Below the pieces are notes generated by a model. The model worked only from the letters and a program-made list of their open reading frames with translations. It was not told the DNA's origin and did no database searches. A stretch of DNA of 54,762 nucleotides from Lachnospiraceae bacterium (GTDB taxonomy: Bacteria > Bacillota > Clostridia > Lachnospirales > Lachnospiraceae): positions 1 through 54,762 of the forward strand of contig JAFZDQ010000008.1 of NCBI GenBank assembly GCA_017561085.1, read 5' to 3'. Made by a program: the position numbers and the translations under genes. Positions 43,822-52,535 of this stretch are shown here, piece after piece (within the stretch, counting starts at the first letter, position 1; every line of letters starts with the position of its first letter).

Positions 43822-45546
43822 ATGAAACAACCAAATAAAAAGACCGATATCCGGCCTTATACCAAACAATTTTTCAAAGGAAATTATATTTATTTAGCAC
43901 TTGCCCTGATGCAGACGCTTCTTTTTACCGCCTGTAATCTGTTGATTTCCTGGTTAATCCAGCAAATCCTGGATTTGATTGCAGGAGAAAACACCGGCTT
44001 TACCTTATCCGGCCTTGCCCTTATCGGACTTGCAGGCTTTGCAGGTGTCATCCTGGCCTTCGGCTTTGCTTATTTTTCCAAGCCGCGGTTTATTTCCAAT
44101 GCCATCGCCCGGTACAAAAATTTTGTATTCGAACAACTGATGAAAAAAAATATTTCCGCCTTTTGGGGCGAAAATACGAATCTTTACATATCCGCTTTAA
44201 GTAATGACGCAGCCGTGATCGAAAACAGCTATCTGGGAAGCATTTTCACCATCATCGAGCAGTCCATCCTGTTTGTGGCAGCCCTAGTAATGATGTTTTG
44301 CTACAACCCGCTGCTTACTATGGTATCCATCGGTCTTTCCCTGCTTCCGATTATCATCTCCATTCTGACAGGGAACCGCGCTGCCGTTGCTGAAAAGAAG
44401 GTCTCTGACGCTAACGAAACCTATATTTCCACATTAAAAGACTCTCTGGTCGGCTTTTCCGTACTGAAATCCTTCCGTGCAGAAATGCGGATGTGCCGTT
44501 TTTTTGCCAAAGAAGTAAAAAACGTGGCCGATGCCAAAGAAAAACGCAACAAATTAACCGTTCTCATCCAGATGTTTTCCGTTCTGGCAGGCGTCATCGT
44601 ACAGCTGGGTGTTTTCCTGGTGGGTGCTTACCTGGCATTGTCAGGCAAAGGGGTTACGGCCGGTACGGTTTTGGTATTCGTTCAACTTCTGAACTATGTG
44701 CTGAATCCCATCGGCGCCATTCCTGCCGCCCTTGCAGAACTGAAAGCCTCCAAGCAGCTGATCCAAAAGCTTGCAGATGCTTTGGACCAAAATGTGCGCA
44801 CGGAAGGTACCGTCAATAAACAGCTGCCCGTAAACGGTATTCATCTTTCAGACCTTTCCTTTGCTTATGAACCGGAAAAACCGGTGCTGACAAACATCAA
44901 TTTCTCTTTCAAGCCTCAGAAAAGCTACGCCATCGTAGGCGCCTCCGGAAGCGGCAAAAGCACCCTCTTAAATCTGCTGATGGCATCTCACAATGACTAT
45001 GAAGGTTCCATTTGCTATGATGGCACAGAACTGCGGGAAATCAGTAGCGAAAGCCTTTTTGACATTATTTCCGTGATTCAGCAAAATGTCTTTATCTTCA
45101 ACGCCTCCATCCGGGATAACATCACTATGTTCTGTGATTTCCCGGCAGAAGAGGTAGAACGCGCTATATCTCTTTCCGGTCTTTCTGAATTAATTGCAGA
45201 CCGCGGGGAAGATTATCTTTGCGGCGAAAACGGAAGCGGACTTTCCGGCGGTGAAAGACAAAGAATCTCCATCGCCAGAAGTCTCCTGAAAAAATCCGGA
45301 ATTTTGTTGGTTGACGAAGCCACGGCCGCGTTGGATGCACAGACCGCTTTCCAGATTTCCGACGCCATTTTGAACCTGGATGACCTAACCAGAATCGTTG
45401 TTACCCATGCTTTGGAAGAAAATCTTTTGAAGCGGTACGACTGCATTTTAACTTTGAAAAACGGCAGCATCCAAGAAGCCGGCACTTTCGAAGAACTGAT
45501 GGAAAAGAAGGGATATTTTTACTCCCTGTTTACGGTTGCGCAATAA
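43822..45546 (+). CDS. ABC transporter, fused membrane and ATP-binding domains
   Basis: A 574-residue half-size exporter: six membrane helices (about 18-300) followed by the ATP-binding domain (about 340-574). Walker A is GASGSGKSTLLN, the Q-loop is in VIQQNVFIF, the signature is LSGGERQRISIA, Walker B ILLVDEATAALD and the H-loop is VTHALE. It works as a homodimer, since only one is encoded here. The cargo may be a peptide, lipid or drug. I chose the ATG at 43822; an upstream TTG at 43813 is closer to AGGAG. It is coupled to the XRE gene. It overlaps the convergent GNAT gene by 17 bases. Confidence 0.93.
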   Translation: MKQPNKKTDIRPYTKQFFKGNYIYLALALMQTLLFTACNLLISWLIQQILDLIAGENTGFTLSGLALIGLAGFAGVILAFGFAYFSKPRFISNAIARYKNFVFEQLMKKNISAFWGENTNLYISALSNDAAVIENSYLGSIFTIIEQSILFVAALVMMFCYNPLLTMVSIGLSLLPIIISILTGNRAAVAEKKVSDANETYISTLKDSLVGFSVLKSFRAEMRMCRFFAKEVKNVADAKEKRNKLTVLIQMFSVLAGVIVQLGVFLVGAYLALSGKGVTAGTVLVFVQLLNYVLNPIGAIPAALAELKASKQLIQKLADALDQNVRTEGTVNKQLPVNGIHLSDLSFAYEPEKPVLTNINFSFKPQKSYAIVGASGSGKSTLLNLLMASHNDYEGSICYDGTELREISSESLFDIISVIQQNVFIFNASIRDNITMFCDFPAEEVERAISLSGLSELIADRGEDYLCGENGSGLSGGERQRISIARSLLKKSGILLVDEATAALDAQTAFQISDAILNLDDLTRIVVTHALEENLLKRYDCILTLKNGSIQEAGTFEELMEKKGYFYSLFTVAQ

Positions 45547-46417
45547 CCTGCTCCTCCCAAAAAGTCCACCGAACCATCGGCCGGTATCCGATTTTATCAT
45601 AAAACGGATCGCCGCCTCCTGTCATATGGGTTGCCCCTAAAGGTTTTAATCTGCGGTAGTGTTCTGAAAGCGCAGCAGCAGCCAGCCCCATCTTACGATA
45701 CTTGGGAATGGTACAAAGGGGCTCCATATAGGCAAGGTTATTTTCAGGTGTCCACCACATCCCTGCGTAGCAAGCATATTCTCCCGAGTCGCTTTCTACT
45801 ATCACCGCATCCTCCGGATGCATATGGGGCGCCATTAACATGTAGTATTCGTACTCGATTTCACCATCCCACGCCCCTTCCGTCTCCTCGTGGTTAAAGC
45901 CTTTCCAACAGCATTCCGAAAGCTTCTCTAAGGAAACATTTTCAGGTTCCACAAAACGAAAACCCTCCGGCAATGAATACTGAAGCGGCTTGTCAAAATC
46001 ATAGACCTTATCATCATAAGCAAATGTCTGTGCAAAGCCGGCTTTTTCTGCCGCCTCGCGAATGGCAGTCTGTCCGCCGAAAATCACTAACTTCAGTTTG
46101 CCCTCTACCCGGGGCATAGATGTCTTTGCATAGGCAACCATTTCATCCGCTAATTCCTCATAGCCGGGGCGCAAGCTGAAATAGACGTCGTTTACCGGAT
46201 TTTCATAGAAAACAAGTCCTACAATGACACCATTGTCTTCCCAAATTTTATAGCGGTGCACCTTGGATTTATCCATCCAGTCACTGACCAGCGCGTACTC
46301 CAAAAACGGAGCCGGAACGCCGTTTCTCCAGTCTTTTTCGTATATCTCAGTCATAAATCGATAGATATCCATAAAGTCACACAAAATTCTAAAGTTTCTT
46401 GATGTTATCTTTTTCAT
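45530..46417 (-). CDS. GNAT family N-acetyltransferase
   Basis: A 295-residue protein whose C-terminal half has the GNAT pattern (AYMEPLCTIPKYRKMGLAAAAL, the acetyl-CoA loop being KYRKMGLA). The N-terminal half probably contributes a second, degenerate GNAT-like domain, as in some large acetyltransferases. The acceptor is unknown. The ATG with AGGAGGG was chosen over one nine codons earlier. Its 3' end overlaps the end of the ABC transporter gene on the other strand. Confidence 0.83.
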   Translation of the reverse strand: MKKITSRNFRILCDFMDIYRFMTEIYEKDWRNGVPAPFLEYALVSDWMDKSKVHRYKIWEDNGVIVGLVFYENPVNDVYFSLRPGYEELADEMVAYAKTSMPRVEGKLKLVIFGGQTAIREAAEKAGFAQTFAYDDKVYDFDKPLQYSLPEGFRFVEPENVSLEKLSECCWKGFNHEETEGAWDGEIEYEYYMLMAPHMHPEDAVIVESDSGEYACYAGMWWTPENNLAYMEPLCTIPKYRKMGLAAAALSEHYRRLKPLGATHMTGGGDPFYDKIGYRPMVRWTFWEEQVIAQP

Positions 46418-46513
46418 ATCATACCCTCCTGTATCTTTACTCATTTTACAGTTTTAATATAAAAGTGAAGCCCTCCCGTAACAAGTGTCGAAAATATCTA
46501 TAATTAATTTTGA

Positions 46514-46546
46514 CACAAAAACGCCTGCCATTTCCGGCAGACGTTT
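46514..46546 (-). terminator. terminator after the HExxH membrane protein gene
   Basis: AACGCCTGCC and GGCAGACGTT (46519-46546) form a 10-bp stem with one mismatch and a run of T on the minus strand. Confidence 0.7.
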
Positions 46547-46584
46547 CTAAATTATTCTGTCTATTCATTCAAAACCTAACCTTT

Positions 46585-47001
46585 CTAATCCCATATCGCC
46601 TCTTCACCGGTAACCAGTTCTCCCCATTTGCTGGCCCATGCCTCTACAAAGCAGGAAGTATACCGAAGTCCTTCTTCCCTTCGTTTTTTTTCAAAGTAAG
46701 GGTGTCTTCCCCATACCAGGGAAATGATGCCGAAGATAACAAATAATGGTCCAAGTACAATCGACTGAATACAATGACCATATTCATGTACCCTGATTTT
46801 GGCCGAATCATTGATTTCATCATTGGGCGTAAAAATAAACAATCCCAAACTCAAACCGCTACGCATATCCCAACGGGTATCGATACAACCGCGATAGGTT
46901 GTGTGAGGGTACTTACGCAATTTCAAAAAGAAGATGGCTCCTGCAATAGTAGGTATGATTCCCCAAGTACATTGAAATAATATAAACAAAATCTTTTTCA
47001 T
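46585..47001 (-). CDS. small membrane protein with an HEYGH motif
   Basis: A 138-residue protein with an N-terminal membrane helix (about 4-24), a soluble segment, then KIRVHEYGHCIQS, which contains the zinc-metalloprotease form HExxH, directly before a second hydrophobic helix (LGPLFVIFGIISLVW). The C-terminal part has Glu residues that might complete a site. I do not know the family; the motif may be chance in so short a protein. AAAGGTG precedes the ATG. Confidence 0.62.
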   Translation of the reverse strand: MKKILFILFQCTWGIIPTIAGAIFFLKLRKYPHTTYRGCIDTRWDMRSGLSLGLFIFTPNDEINDSAKIRVHEYGHCIQSIVLGPLFVIFGIISLVWGRHPYFEKKRREEGLRYTSCFVEAWASKWGELVTGEEAIWD

Positions 47002-47087
47002 GATATTACACCTTTCTATTCTTTATCATACATCAGTCGGAATCCGTCGTATCTTAGCACTTCTTATGTACGGAATCTTCACAGCCT

Positions 47088-48083
47088 TTATTCCTGAAGA
47101 TACTGCTCATAAACCCTTTTTGCGTTTTCCTTCATCTGTTCTCTTACACTCTCGGGACTTACAATTTTAATCTTATCTCCCAGGGCAAATACCCAGCCAA
47201 AAAACGGGGCACTGACAGCCACATTCACGTTAGCATTAAAGTGTTCCTCATCCACCGGTACAATCATGGCATCTTTACCGAATCTGTCAATGATAACACC
47301 CGCCAGACTGTTGTCGCACAAGAGCTTCACATACTGCTCTTCGCCGCCAAACATACTAAAGCTTTTTCTGGCATAAACCGCCACATCAAACTTTTCAAAC
47401 AATTCACGACCTTCTCTTGGCTCATCCATACACGCGATTTTCAACATCTTATCCACGCGGTAATGCTTGATTTTATCAGCCTCTGCATCAAATCCGATTA
47501 AGTAATAATTTTCATCATCCCAGGAAAGCGCCCATGGACTAATTTCATAAAACTTGCCGTCCCTGCGCATCTCCATTTCCTTTTTTACATTCCACTGGAA
47601 ATACTGAAATCTGATTTTTTTATTTGATAAAATGGCGTTATGGATCTCATCCACGTTGTAATAAATACTTTCGTTCATGGTCTTAATCCGGCCGGATACA
47701 AAGACATGTCTTTGCAGCTGCTTCGCCTCATGATTGCTGGCAAGACCCTCTAATTTCTTAATCAGTTCATTAGACTTTTTGGCAGTAATGAATTTGGACG
47801 ACTGGATGGCATCCACCAAAAGCTTTAATTCCGCCAGTTCAAACTGCCTGCCCGCCACGTGATAATAAAAGGTTTTGCCTTTTTGTTCTCCGATAATATC
47901 AATACCCAAATCGCGGATGGTTTCCAAATCGGCATAAATGCTCTTCCGTTCCGCAGAAATATCATACGCCGCTAACGCTTCGATGATTTCCGGCATAGTA
48001 AGACTGTGAGTATCGTCCGTCCGCTCTAACAAAATTTTAATTAAATACACCAGTTTTAATTTTTGGTTTGTTCCCTTTGCCAT
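47088..48083 (-). CDS. WYL-domain transcriptional regulator
   Basis: A 331-residue regulator with an N-terminal winged helix-turn-helix (about 5-65; YADLETIRDLGIDI) and a WYL domain in the middle (about 130-220; SPWALSWDDENYYLIGFD), followed by the WCX-type C-terminal part. WYL proteins bind small ligands or nucleic acids and often repress; the target here is unknown. GGGGGAAG precedes the ATG. It is a single-gene unit divergent from the TipA-like gene. Confidence 0.92.
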   Translation of the reverse strand: MAKGTNQKLKLVYLIKILLERTDDTHSLTMPEIIEALAAYDISAERKSIYADLETIRDLGIDIIGEQKGKTFYYHVAGRQFELAELKLLVDAIQSSKFITAKKSNELIKKLEGLASNHEAKQLQRHVFVSGRIKTMNESIYYNVDEIHNAILSNKKIRFQYFQWNVKKEMEMRRDGKFYEISPWALSWDDENYYLIGFDAEADKIKHYRVDKMLKIACMDEPREGRELFEKFDVAVYARKSFSMFGGEEQYVKLLCDNSLAGVIIDRFGKDAMIVPVDEEHFNANVNVAVSAPFFGWVFALGDKIKIVSPESVREQMKENAKRVYEQYLQE

Positions 48084-48193
48084 AACGCTTCCCCCATTTG
48101 TAGAATTATGTAAAAAAACCTCTATTTCATATTTTTTATTGTACCATACATCTGCCCAATTGTTAACGTTCTATCATTTCTTTCAAAAAGATG

Positions 48194-48224
48194 TTGACTC
48201 TGACGTTACGTCATGGTTTATACT
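48194..48224 (+). promoter_or_regulatory. MerR-type promoter of the TipA-like gene
   Basis: TTGACT (48194-48199) and TATACT (48219-48224) are 19 bases apart. The dyad TGACG-TTA-CGTCA (48201-48213) sits in the spacer. This is the architecture of autoregulated MerR genes. Confidence 0.88.
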
Positions 48225-48247
48225 TGCCAATAGAGAGGTGAAAACAG

Positions 48248-49000
48248 ATGAAAATGTTAATTAAAGAATTTGCAGATTTTACGGGTGTCAGTGTGCGCAC
48301 ACTGCATTACTATGACGAAATCGGACTGTTAAAGCCGGCGATTGTTGACGAGCAAAGCGGGTACCGGTTCTATGACGAAAATTCTTTGGAACGGATGCAG
48401 GAAATTTTGTTTTACCGGGAACTTGACTTTCCGTTAAAAAGCATCTGCTCCATTTTATCCTCTCCCGATTATGACAAAGAAAAAGCCATAGCGGAGCAAA
48501 AAAGGCTGCTTCTCTTAAAGAAAAAGAGACTGGAAAAAATCATCACAGCCTTAGAAAACCATCAAAAAGGAGAACAACTTATGAAAGCATTTGATAATAC
48601 GGAATTTGAAGCCACCAGACAGAAATACGAAGCAGAAGCAAAAGAAAAATGGGGCACCACCGCCGCTTATGCAGAGTATACCGAAAAAGCCAAAAACTAT
48701 TCCAAGGAAAGTTATCAATCCATGGCAGACGGGCTTGACCAAATCATGAAAGAATTTGCCCTATGTATGAACTCCGGTACCAATACCTCTCCTGATTCTG
48801 CCGAGGCACAAAAGTTGGTTAAAAAACTGCAGGATTATATCACCGCCAACTACTATACCTGTACCAACGAAATTCTCTCCGGACTCGGGCAGATGTATGT
48901 TGGCGACGAGCGCTTCCGCAAAAATATCGATAAGCACGGCGAAGGAACTGCAGAATTTATCAGTAGTGCAATTGCCGTTTATTGTAAAGTGGGGTTATAG
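48248..49000 (+). CDS. MerR family regulator with TipAS drug-binding domain
   Basis: A 250-residue protein like TipA/Mta. The DNA-binding part is residues 1-70 (VRTLHYYDEIGLLKP, QSGYRFYD), the dimer helix 75-110 and the TipAS domain about 112-250 (EAEAKEKWGTTAAYAEYTEKA ... GDERFRKNIDKHGEG). TipAS domains bind thiopeptide-type compounds in known cases, so this may be a sensor of antimicrobial compounds. Inside the frame, ATG at 48581-48583 (residue 112) has AAGGAG eight bases upstream and would give the free domain. It is a single-gene unit, autoregulated from its own promoter. Confidence 0.9.
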   Translation: MKMLIKEFADFTGVSVRTLHYYDEIGLLKPAIVDEQSGYRFYDENSLERMQEILFYRELDFPLKSICSILSSPDYDKEKAIAEQKRLLLLKKKRLEKIITALENHQKGEQLMKAFDNTEFEATRQKYEAEAKEKWGTTAAYAEYTEKAKNYSKESYQSMADGLDQIMKEFALCMNSGTNTSPDSAEAQKLVKKLQDYITANYYTCTNEILSGLGQMYVGDERFRKNIDKHGEGTAEFISSAIAVYCKVGL

Positions 49001-49006
49001 AACCAA

Positions 49007-49040
49007 AAAGCCGCTATGGAATTTCTTCTACAGCGGCTTT
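49007..49040 (-). terminator. terminator shared by the TipA-like and CtpA-type genes
   Basis: AAAGCCGCT (49007-49015) pairs with AGCGGCTTT (49032-49040). The T-run is strong on the minus strand (CTTTTTGG) and short on the plus strand. Confidence 0.75.
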
Positions 49041-49048
49041 ATCTTTGA

Positions 49049-50338
49049 TTATTTTATTTTTCCTTCCAGAATCTCGATGGCCTTCTCTACCTGATTATCA
49101 ATTCCTTCTTTTTCAGCCAGTTCATAATCATATTCCAGTTCAATATCCGGTACAATTCCCGTACCATGGATATTTAATCCGGAAGGGGTAAAGTAGGAGC
49201 TGACGGTAAGTTTCACTGCAGTTCCGTCATCCAAACGGGTAATTCTCTGTACGATACCCTTACCAAAGGTGGTTGTACCCAAAATCGTTCCTTTATTGTG
49301 GTCCTTGATAGCCCCTGCAAGAAGTTCGGAAGCACTTGCAGAGTATTCATTCACAAGTACCACCATAGGAATCTGAAGTTCATATTCCCCGTTACAGGTG
49401 TACTCCTTACGTTCTCCGTATTTATCCTCGGTATAAGTAATCATTCCGGCAGGAAGAATTCTTCTGGCAACTTCCGTAACCGCTGTCAAATCTCCTCCGG
49501 GATTACTGCGAAGGTCCAAAATCAGACCTTTCATGTCAGAAGCCTTAAGCTCCGCCATCTCTTCATTAAACTGGTCAATGGTAACCGTATCAAACTCCCT
49601 GATTTGCAAATAACCGATATGGTCACAGTCCTCAAGCATAGCGCTGTTTACGGTTTCTACCTCAATCAGCTTGCCTCTGATGGCTTCAATTTCCAGATAA
49701 TCCGGTTCACCCTCGCGGTAGATTTTCAAAAGGACGGGTGTGTTTTCCTCTCCCTTGACCATATTTACCACCTTAGTAAGGCTGTAGCCCTGGGTGGACT
49801 CTCCGTTTACCTCGTAAATCAAATCGCCTTCCCGGAGACCGGCCTCCTGTGCCGGAGCACCTTCCATCACACCGCTGATCATCGGGACTCCCGTCATTTT
49901 ATCCAGGGAAATATAGGCCCCGATACCATAGGAAATCCCCTCATTACTTTCAATAACCTCATCCAGTTCTTCCTTGGTATAATATTCGGAATAAGGGTCA
50001 TCCAGTGCTAACACCATCCCCTTATATATTCCATCCTGCAAATCTTCATCGGTTATTTCTTCGCCATAATAGTACTTATCAATAACCTGCTCAATCAATC
50101 TTACTTTACGCATGGTTTCTACATTTACTACAGTTTCCACTGCAGATGCAGAAGCCTGCCCACCGCTTGAAGCACCCTTTACAAGCCGGAATACACTTTT
50201 CCCGGCCAAAAAGACAAGCACAAACGCCAACGTCATTAAAACGCCGAAAAGACAGCCGCCCCAAAAGACGCGGCTCTTTCTTTTCTGTTTCTCTTTCTTG
50301 TCCTCTTCATTGTTTACGGAACGATATTCTATCTCCAA
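49049..50338 (-). CDS. S41 family C-terminal processing peptidase (CtpA-type)
   Basis: A 429-residue membrane-anchored protease: basic N-terminus, one membrane helix (about 27-48), then a helical region, a PDZ domain (about 140-215; GVMEGAPAQEAGLREGDLIYEV) and the S41 core. The catalytic serine is in SASASELLAG and the lysine in TFGKGIVQ, as in the Ser-Lys dyad family. The start codon is a TTG, eight bases after AGGAG. It follows the EnvC-like gene by 64 bases; CtpA-type proteases often trim or regulate cell-wall hydrolases, which fits the ftsEX context. Confidence 0.92.
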   Translation of the reverse strand: MEIEYRSVNNEEDKKEKQKRKSRVFWGGCLFGVLMTLAFVLVFLAGKSVFRLVKGASSGGQASASAVETVVNVETMRKVRLIEQVIDKYYYGEEITDEDLQDGIYKGMVLALDDPYSEYYTKEELDEVIESNEGISYGIGAYISLDKMTGVPMISGVMEGAPAQEAGLREGDLIYEVNGESTQGYSLTKVVNMVKGEENTPVLLKIYREGEPDYLEIEAIRGKLIEVETVNSAMLEDCDHIGYLQIREFDTVTIDQFNEEMAELKASDMKGLILDLRSNPGGDLTAVTEVARRILPAGMITYTEDKYGERKEYTCNGEYELQIPMVVLVNEYSASASELLAGAIKDHNKGTILGTTTFGKGIVQRITRLDDGTAVKLTVSSYFTPSGLNIHGTGIVPDIELEYDYELAEKEGIDNQVEKAIEILEGKIK

Positions 50339-50402
50339 TGAAATCTCTCCTATCTGTCAATCGTTAAACGGCTCATCACACTCTAAAATACCCCGTCCGG
50401 AA

Positions 50403-51620
50403 TTAACCTCTCAGATAGTTCCAAGGACTGACGTAATTTCCGTTTAAGCGGACCGTAAAATGCAAATGGTTTCCGGTAGAACGGCCCGTGGTTCCCACCG
50501 CTGCAATCTTCTGTCCTTTGGTTACTTCTGCGCCCTTCTGAACATAAAGCGCGGAAGCATGCATATAAATGGTGTACAAACTGTCACCGTGGTCAATCAT
50601 GATATAATTTCCCATACTGCTGCTGTACGAGGATGCCACCACCGTACCGTCATAGGCTGCCAGAATCGGGCTGCCCCCCGGCGCTGCCATATCCAATCCG
50701 TTGTGGAACTGTTTCACCTTCAGAATGGGATGGATTCTGTATCCGTACTCACTGGAAATACGGGTGTAGGAAGGTGCCGGCCAGGTGAAAATACCACCGT
50801 CATACTTCCTGCCCTGGCTTTGGGCAAGTCTCTTACGCTCCTCTGCCACCGCCTGCTCCAGTGCAGTAATGGTTTCTGTCTGTGCCGCAATATCCGCCTC
50901 ATACTCGGCAATCGCGGCTTCTTTATTCTTGATATCGTTGGTTACGGCTGTGATTTCCTTCTCTTTCGCGGAAATCAATTCGTTTAAAGCTGCTTCTTCA
51001 GATTCTACCGTCTTCTTGGTTTCTTCCAAAACGCTTTTTTCTTCTTCCAGGCTTTCTTTGCAAAGAGCAACATACTCCGCATAGGCAACGTACTCATCCA
51101 GCATCTTCCTGTCGTAAGCGGAAAGCATTTCAATATATTCAGCTTTATTTAAAACTTCTCCAAAACTTTCAGAGGCAAAAACAAGTTCCAGATAAAGGGT
51201 ATCCCCCTTCTCGTACATAAACTTAATACGCTGCTTCATGGCCTCGTATTGGGCTTCCTGTACCTGAATGGCCTCATCCAGTTCCTTTTGCTTATTCACA
51301 ATTTCAGTTTCCTTGTCGGAAATCTGAACCTTCAAATCAGCTATTTTCGCCTGAATTGCTGCCAGATTCTCATCCAACTGGGAAATATATGCCGCCAGGT
51401 CTTTCTTGGAGGCTTCCAGCTTCTTCTTTAAATCCTTGACATTGGTCAGGCTGCTTTGCATTGCCTTCTTTTCGTCTTTGGCCTTCTTGATTTCATCCTC
51501 TTTCTTCCGGATACTCTCATTGGTAAGCTCCGCCGCATTTACTTTCATATAGGGCTCACCTGCCATCAGGCAAAAGACTACACACAGAAAAATGCAAAAT
51601 ACTCTTTTCAAGTGTTTCAT
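50403..51620 (-). CDS. EnvC/PcsB-like M23 peptidase with coiled coil
   Basis: A 405-residue exported protein: signal peptide of about 30 residues (ending near KVNAAE), a long coiled coil (about 35-265) and an M23/LytM domain at the end. The zinc-type residues HNGLD and HLHF are intact, so it may itself cut peptidoglycan. The next genes upstream encode FtsX and FtsE, which control such proteins in the EnvC, PcsB and CwlO systems, probably through the coiled coil. It is followed by the CtpA-type protease. Confidence 0.9.
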   Translation of the reverse strand: MKHLKRVFCIFLCVVFCLMAGEPYMKVNAAELTNESIRKKEDEIKKAKDEKKAMQSSLTNVKDLKKKLEASKKDLAAYISQLDENLAAIQAKIADLKVQISDKETEIVNKQKELDEAIQVQEAQYEAMKQRIKFMYEKGDTLYLELVFASESFGEVLNKAEYIEMLSAYDRKMLDEYVAYAEYVALCKESLEEEKSVLEETKKTVESEEAALNELISAKEKEITAVTNDIKNKEAAIAEYEADIAAQTETITALEQAVAEERKRLAQSQGRKYDGGIFTWPAPSYTRISSEYGYRIHPILKVKQFHNGLDMAAPGGSPILAAYDGTVVASSYSSSMGNYIMIDHGDSLYTIYMHASALYVQKGAEVTKGQKIAAVGTTGRSTGNHLHFTVRLNGNYVSPWNYLRG

Positions 51621-51638
51621 TTACATCAACTTCCCATA

Positions 51639-52535
51639 TTAAACTTTCAAGTGTTTCCTTACTGTGGTAATACTGCCCAAAAAGCCGATGCCTGCACCCA
51701 TAATCAGGGCAATCGGTAAAAGATTCATGAAAATGGTCTCTACCGGTACAAAGTTCAAAAGCTTCGTAAGCATAGAGAACTTGGTAACAATATATTCCAG
51801 TACTTCATTGTAAATCACATAAATAATGGCCATGGGAATAACCGCTCCCACAAGACCGATGATAATACCTTCAATCACAAAGGGTGAACGGACAAAAAAG
51901 TCTGTAGCACCGATATACTTCATGATTCCGATTTCTTCCTTACGGACAGAAATACCGATGGTTACGGTATTACTGATTAAGAAAATGGATACCGCAAACA
52001 AAATCACAATAATTCCGATAGATACATACGCCAAAAGGGAATTGATTCCCGTAAGGGTTACCGCAGTTACCTCGGAGCGGTTCACCGTCCTGATGCCTTC
52101 AACGCCTTCCAGATAAGCCACCAGCGCCGGCTGCATGGACACATCATTTAAATAAATTTCATAGCTGGCAGAATCCTCCAACGGATTTTCCGTAAAGCCG
52201 TCCGCATATTCTCCCAGATAATCTACCTTAAAGCTCTCCCACGCTTCCTCTGCGGAAATAAAGTTCTTCTTGGAGACTTCCGGTCTTTTGTCAATTAATA
52301 CACCGATTTCTTCGATGCGTTCCTGACTGATTCCTTCATCAAACAGCACCGTCACGGATACGCCTTCCTGGGCAGTCTTCACAATACTGTGCACATTCAT
52401 CAGTATTGCATAAAAAAGACCGAACAGGAACAGACAGGCACCTATCGTGGCAATGGAGGCAAGGGAAAACCACTTGTTCCTGAATATATTTACAATTCCC
52501 TGTTTGATGGTATAAAAAAATGTACTAATCCTCAT
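51639..52535 (-). CDS. ftsX: FtsX, cell division ABC transporter permease
   Basis: A 298-residue membrane protein with four helices: one near residue 22-45, a large outer domain (about 50-165; LGEYADGFTENPLEDSASYE) and three more in the second half. FtsX senses or signals across the membrane to a peptidoglycan hydrolase. Its ATG overlaps the end of ftsE by 11 bases, so the two are made together. The EnvC-like gene follows after 18 bases. Confidence 0.94.
   Translation of the reverse strand: MRISTFFYTIKQGIVNIFRNKWFSLASIATIGACLFLFGLFYAILMNVHSIVKTAQEGVSVTVLFDEGISQERIEEIGVLIDKRPEVSKKNFISAEEAWESFKVDYLGEYADGFTENPLEDSASYEIYLNDVSMQPALVAYLEGVEGIRTVNRSEVTAVTLTGINSLLAYVSIGIIVILFAVSIFLISNTVTIGISVRKEEIGIMKYIGATDFFVRSPFVIEGIIIGLVGAVIPMAIIYVIYNEVLEYIVTKFSMLTKLLNFVPVETIFMNLLPIALIMGAGIGFLGSITTVRKHLKV

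Noticed and set aside
49298-50011. 237-residue plus-strand reading frame
   Set aside because: It lies opposite the S41 protease gene and has no ribosome binding site.
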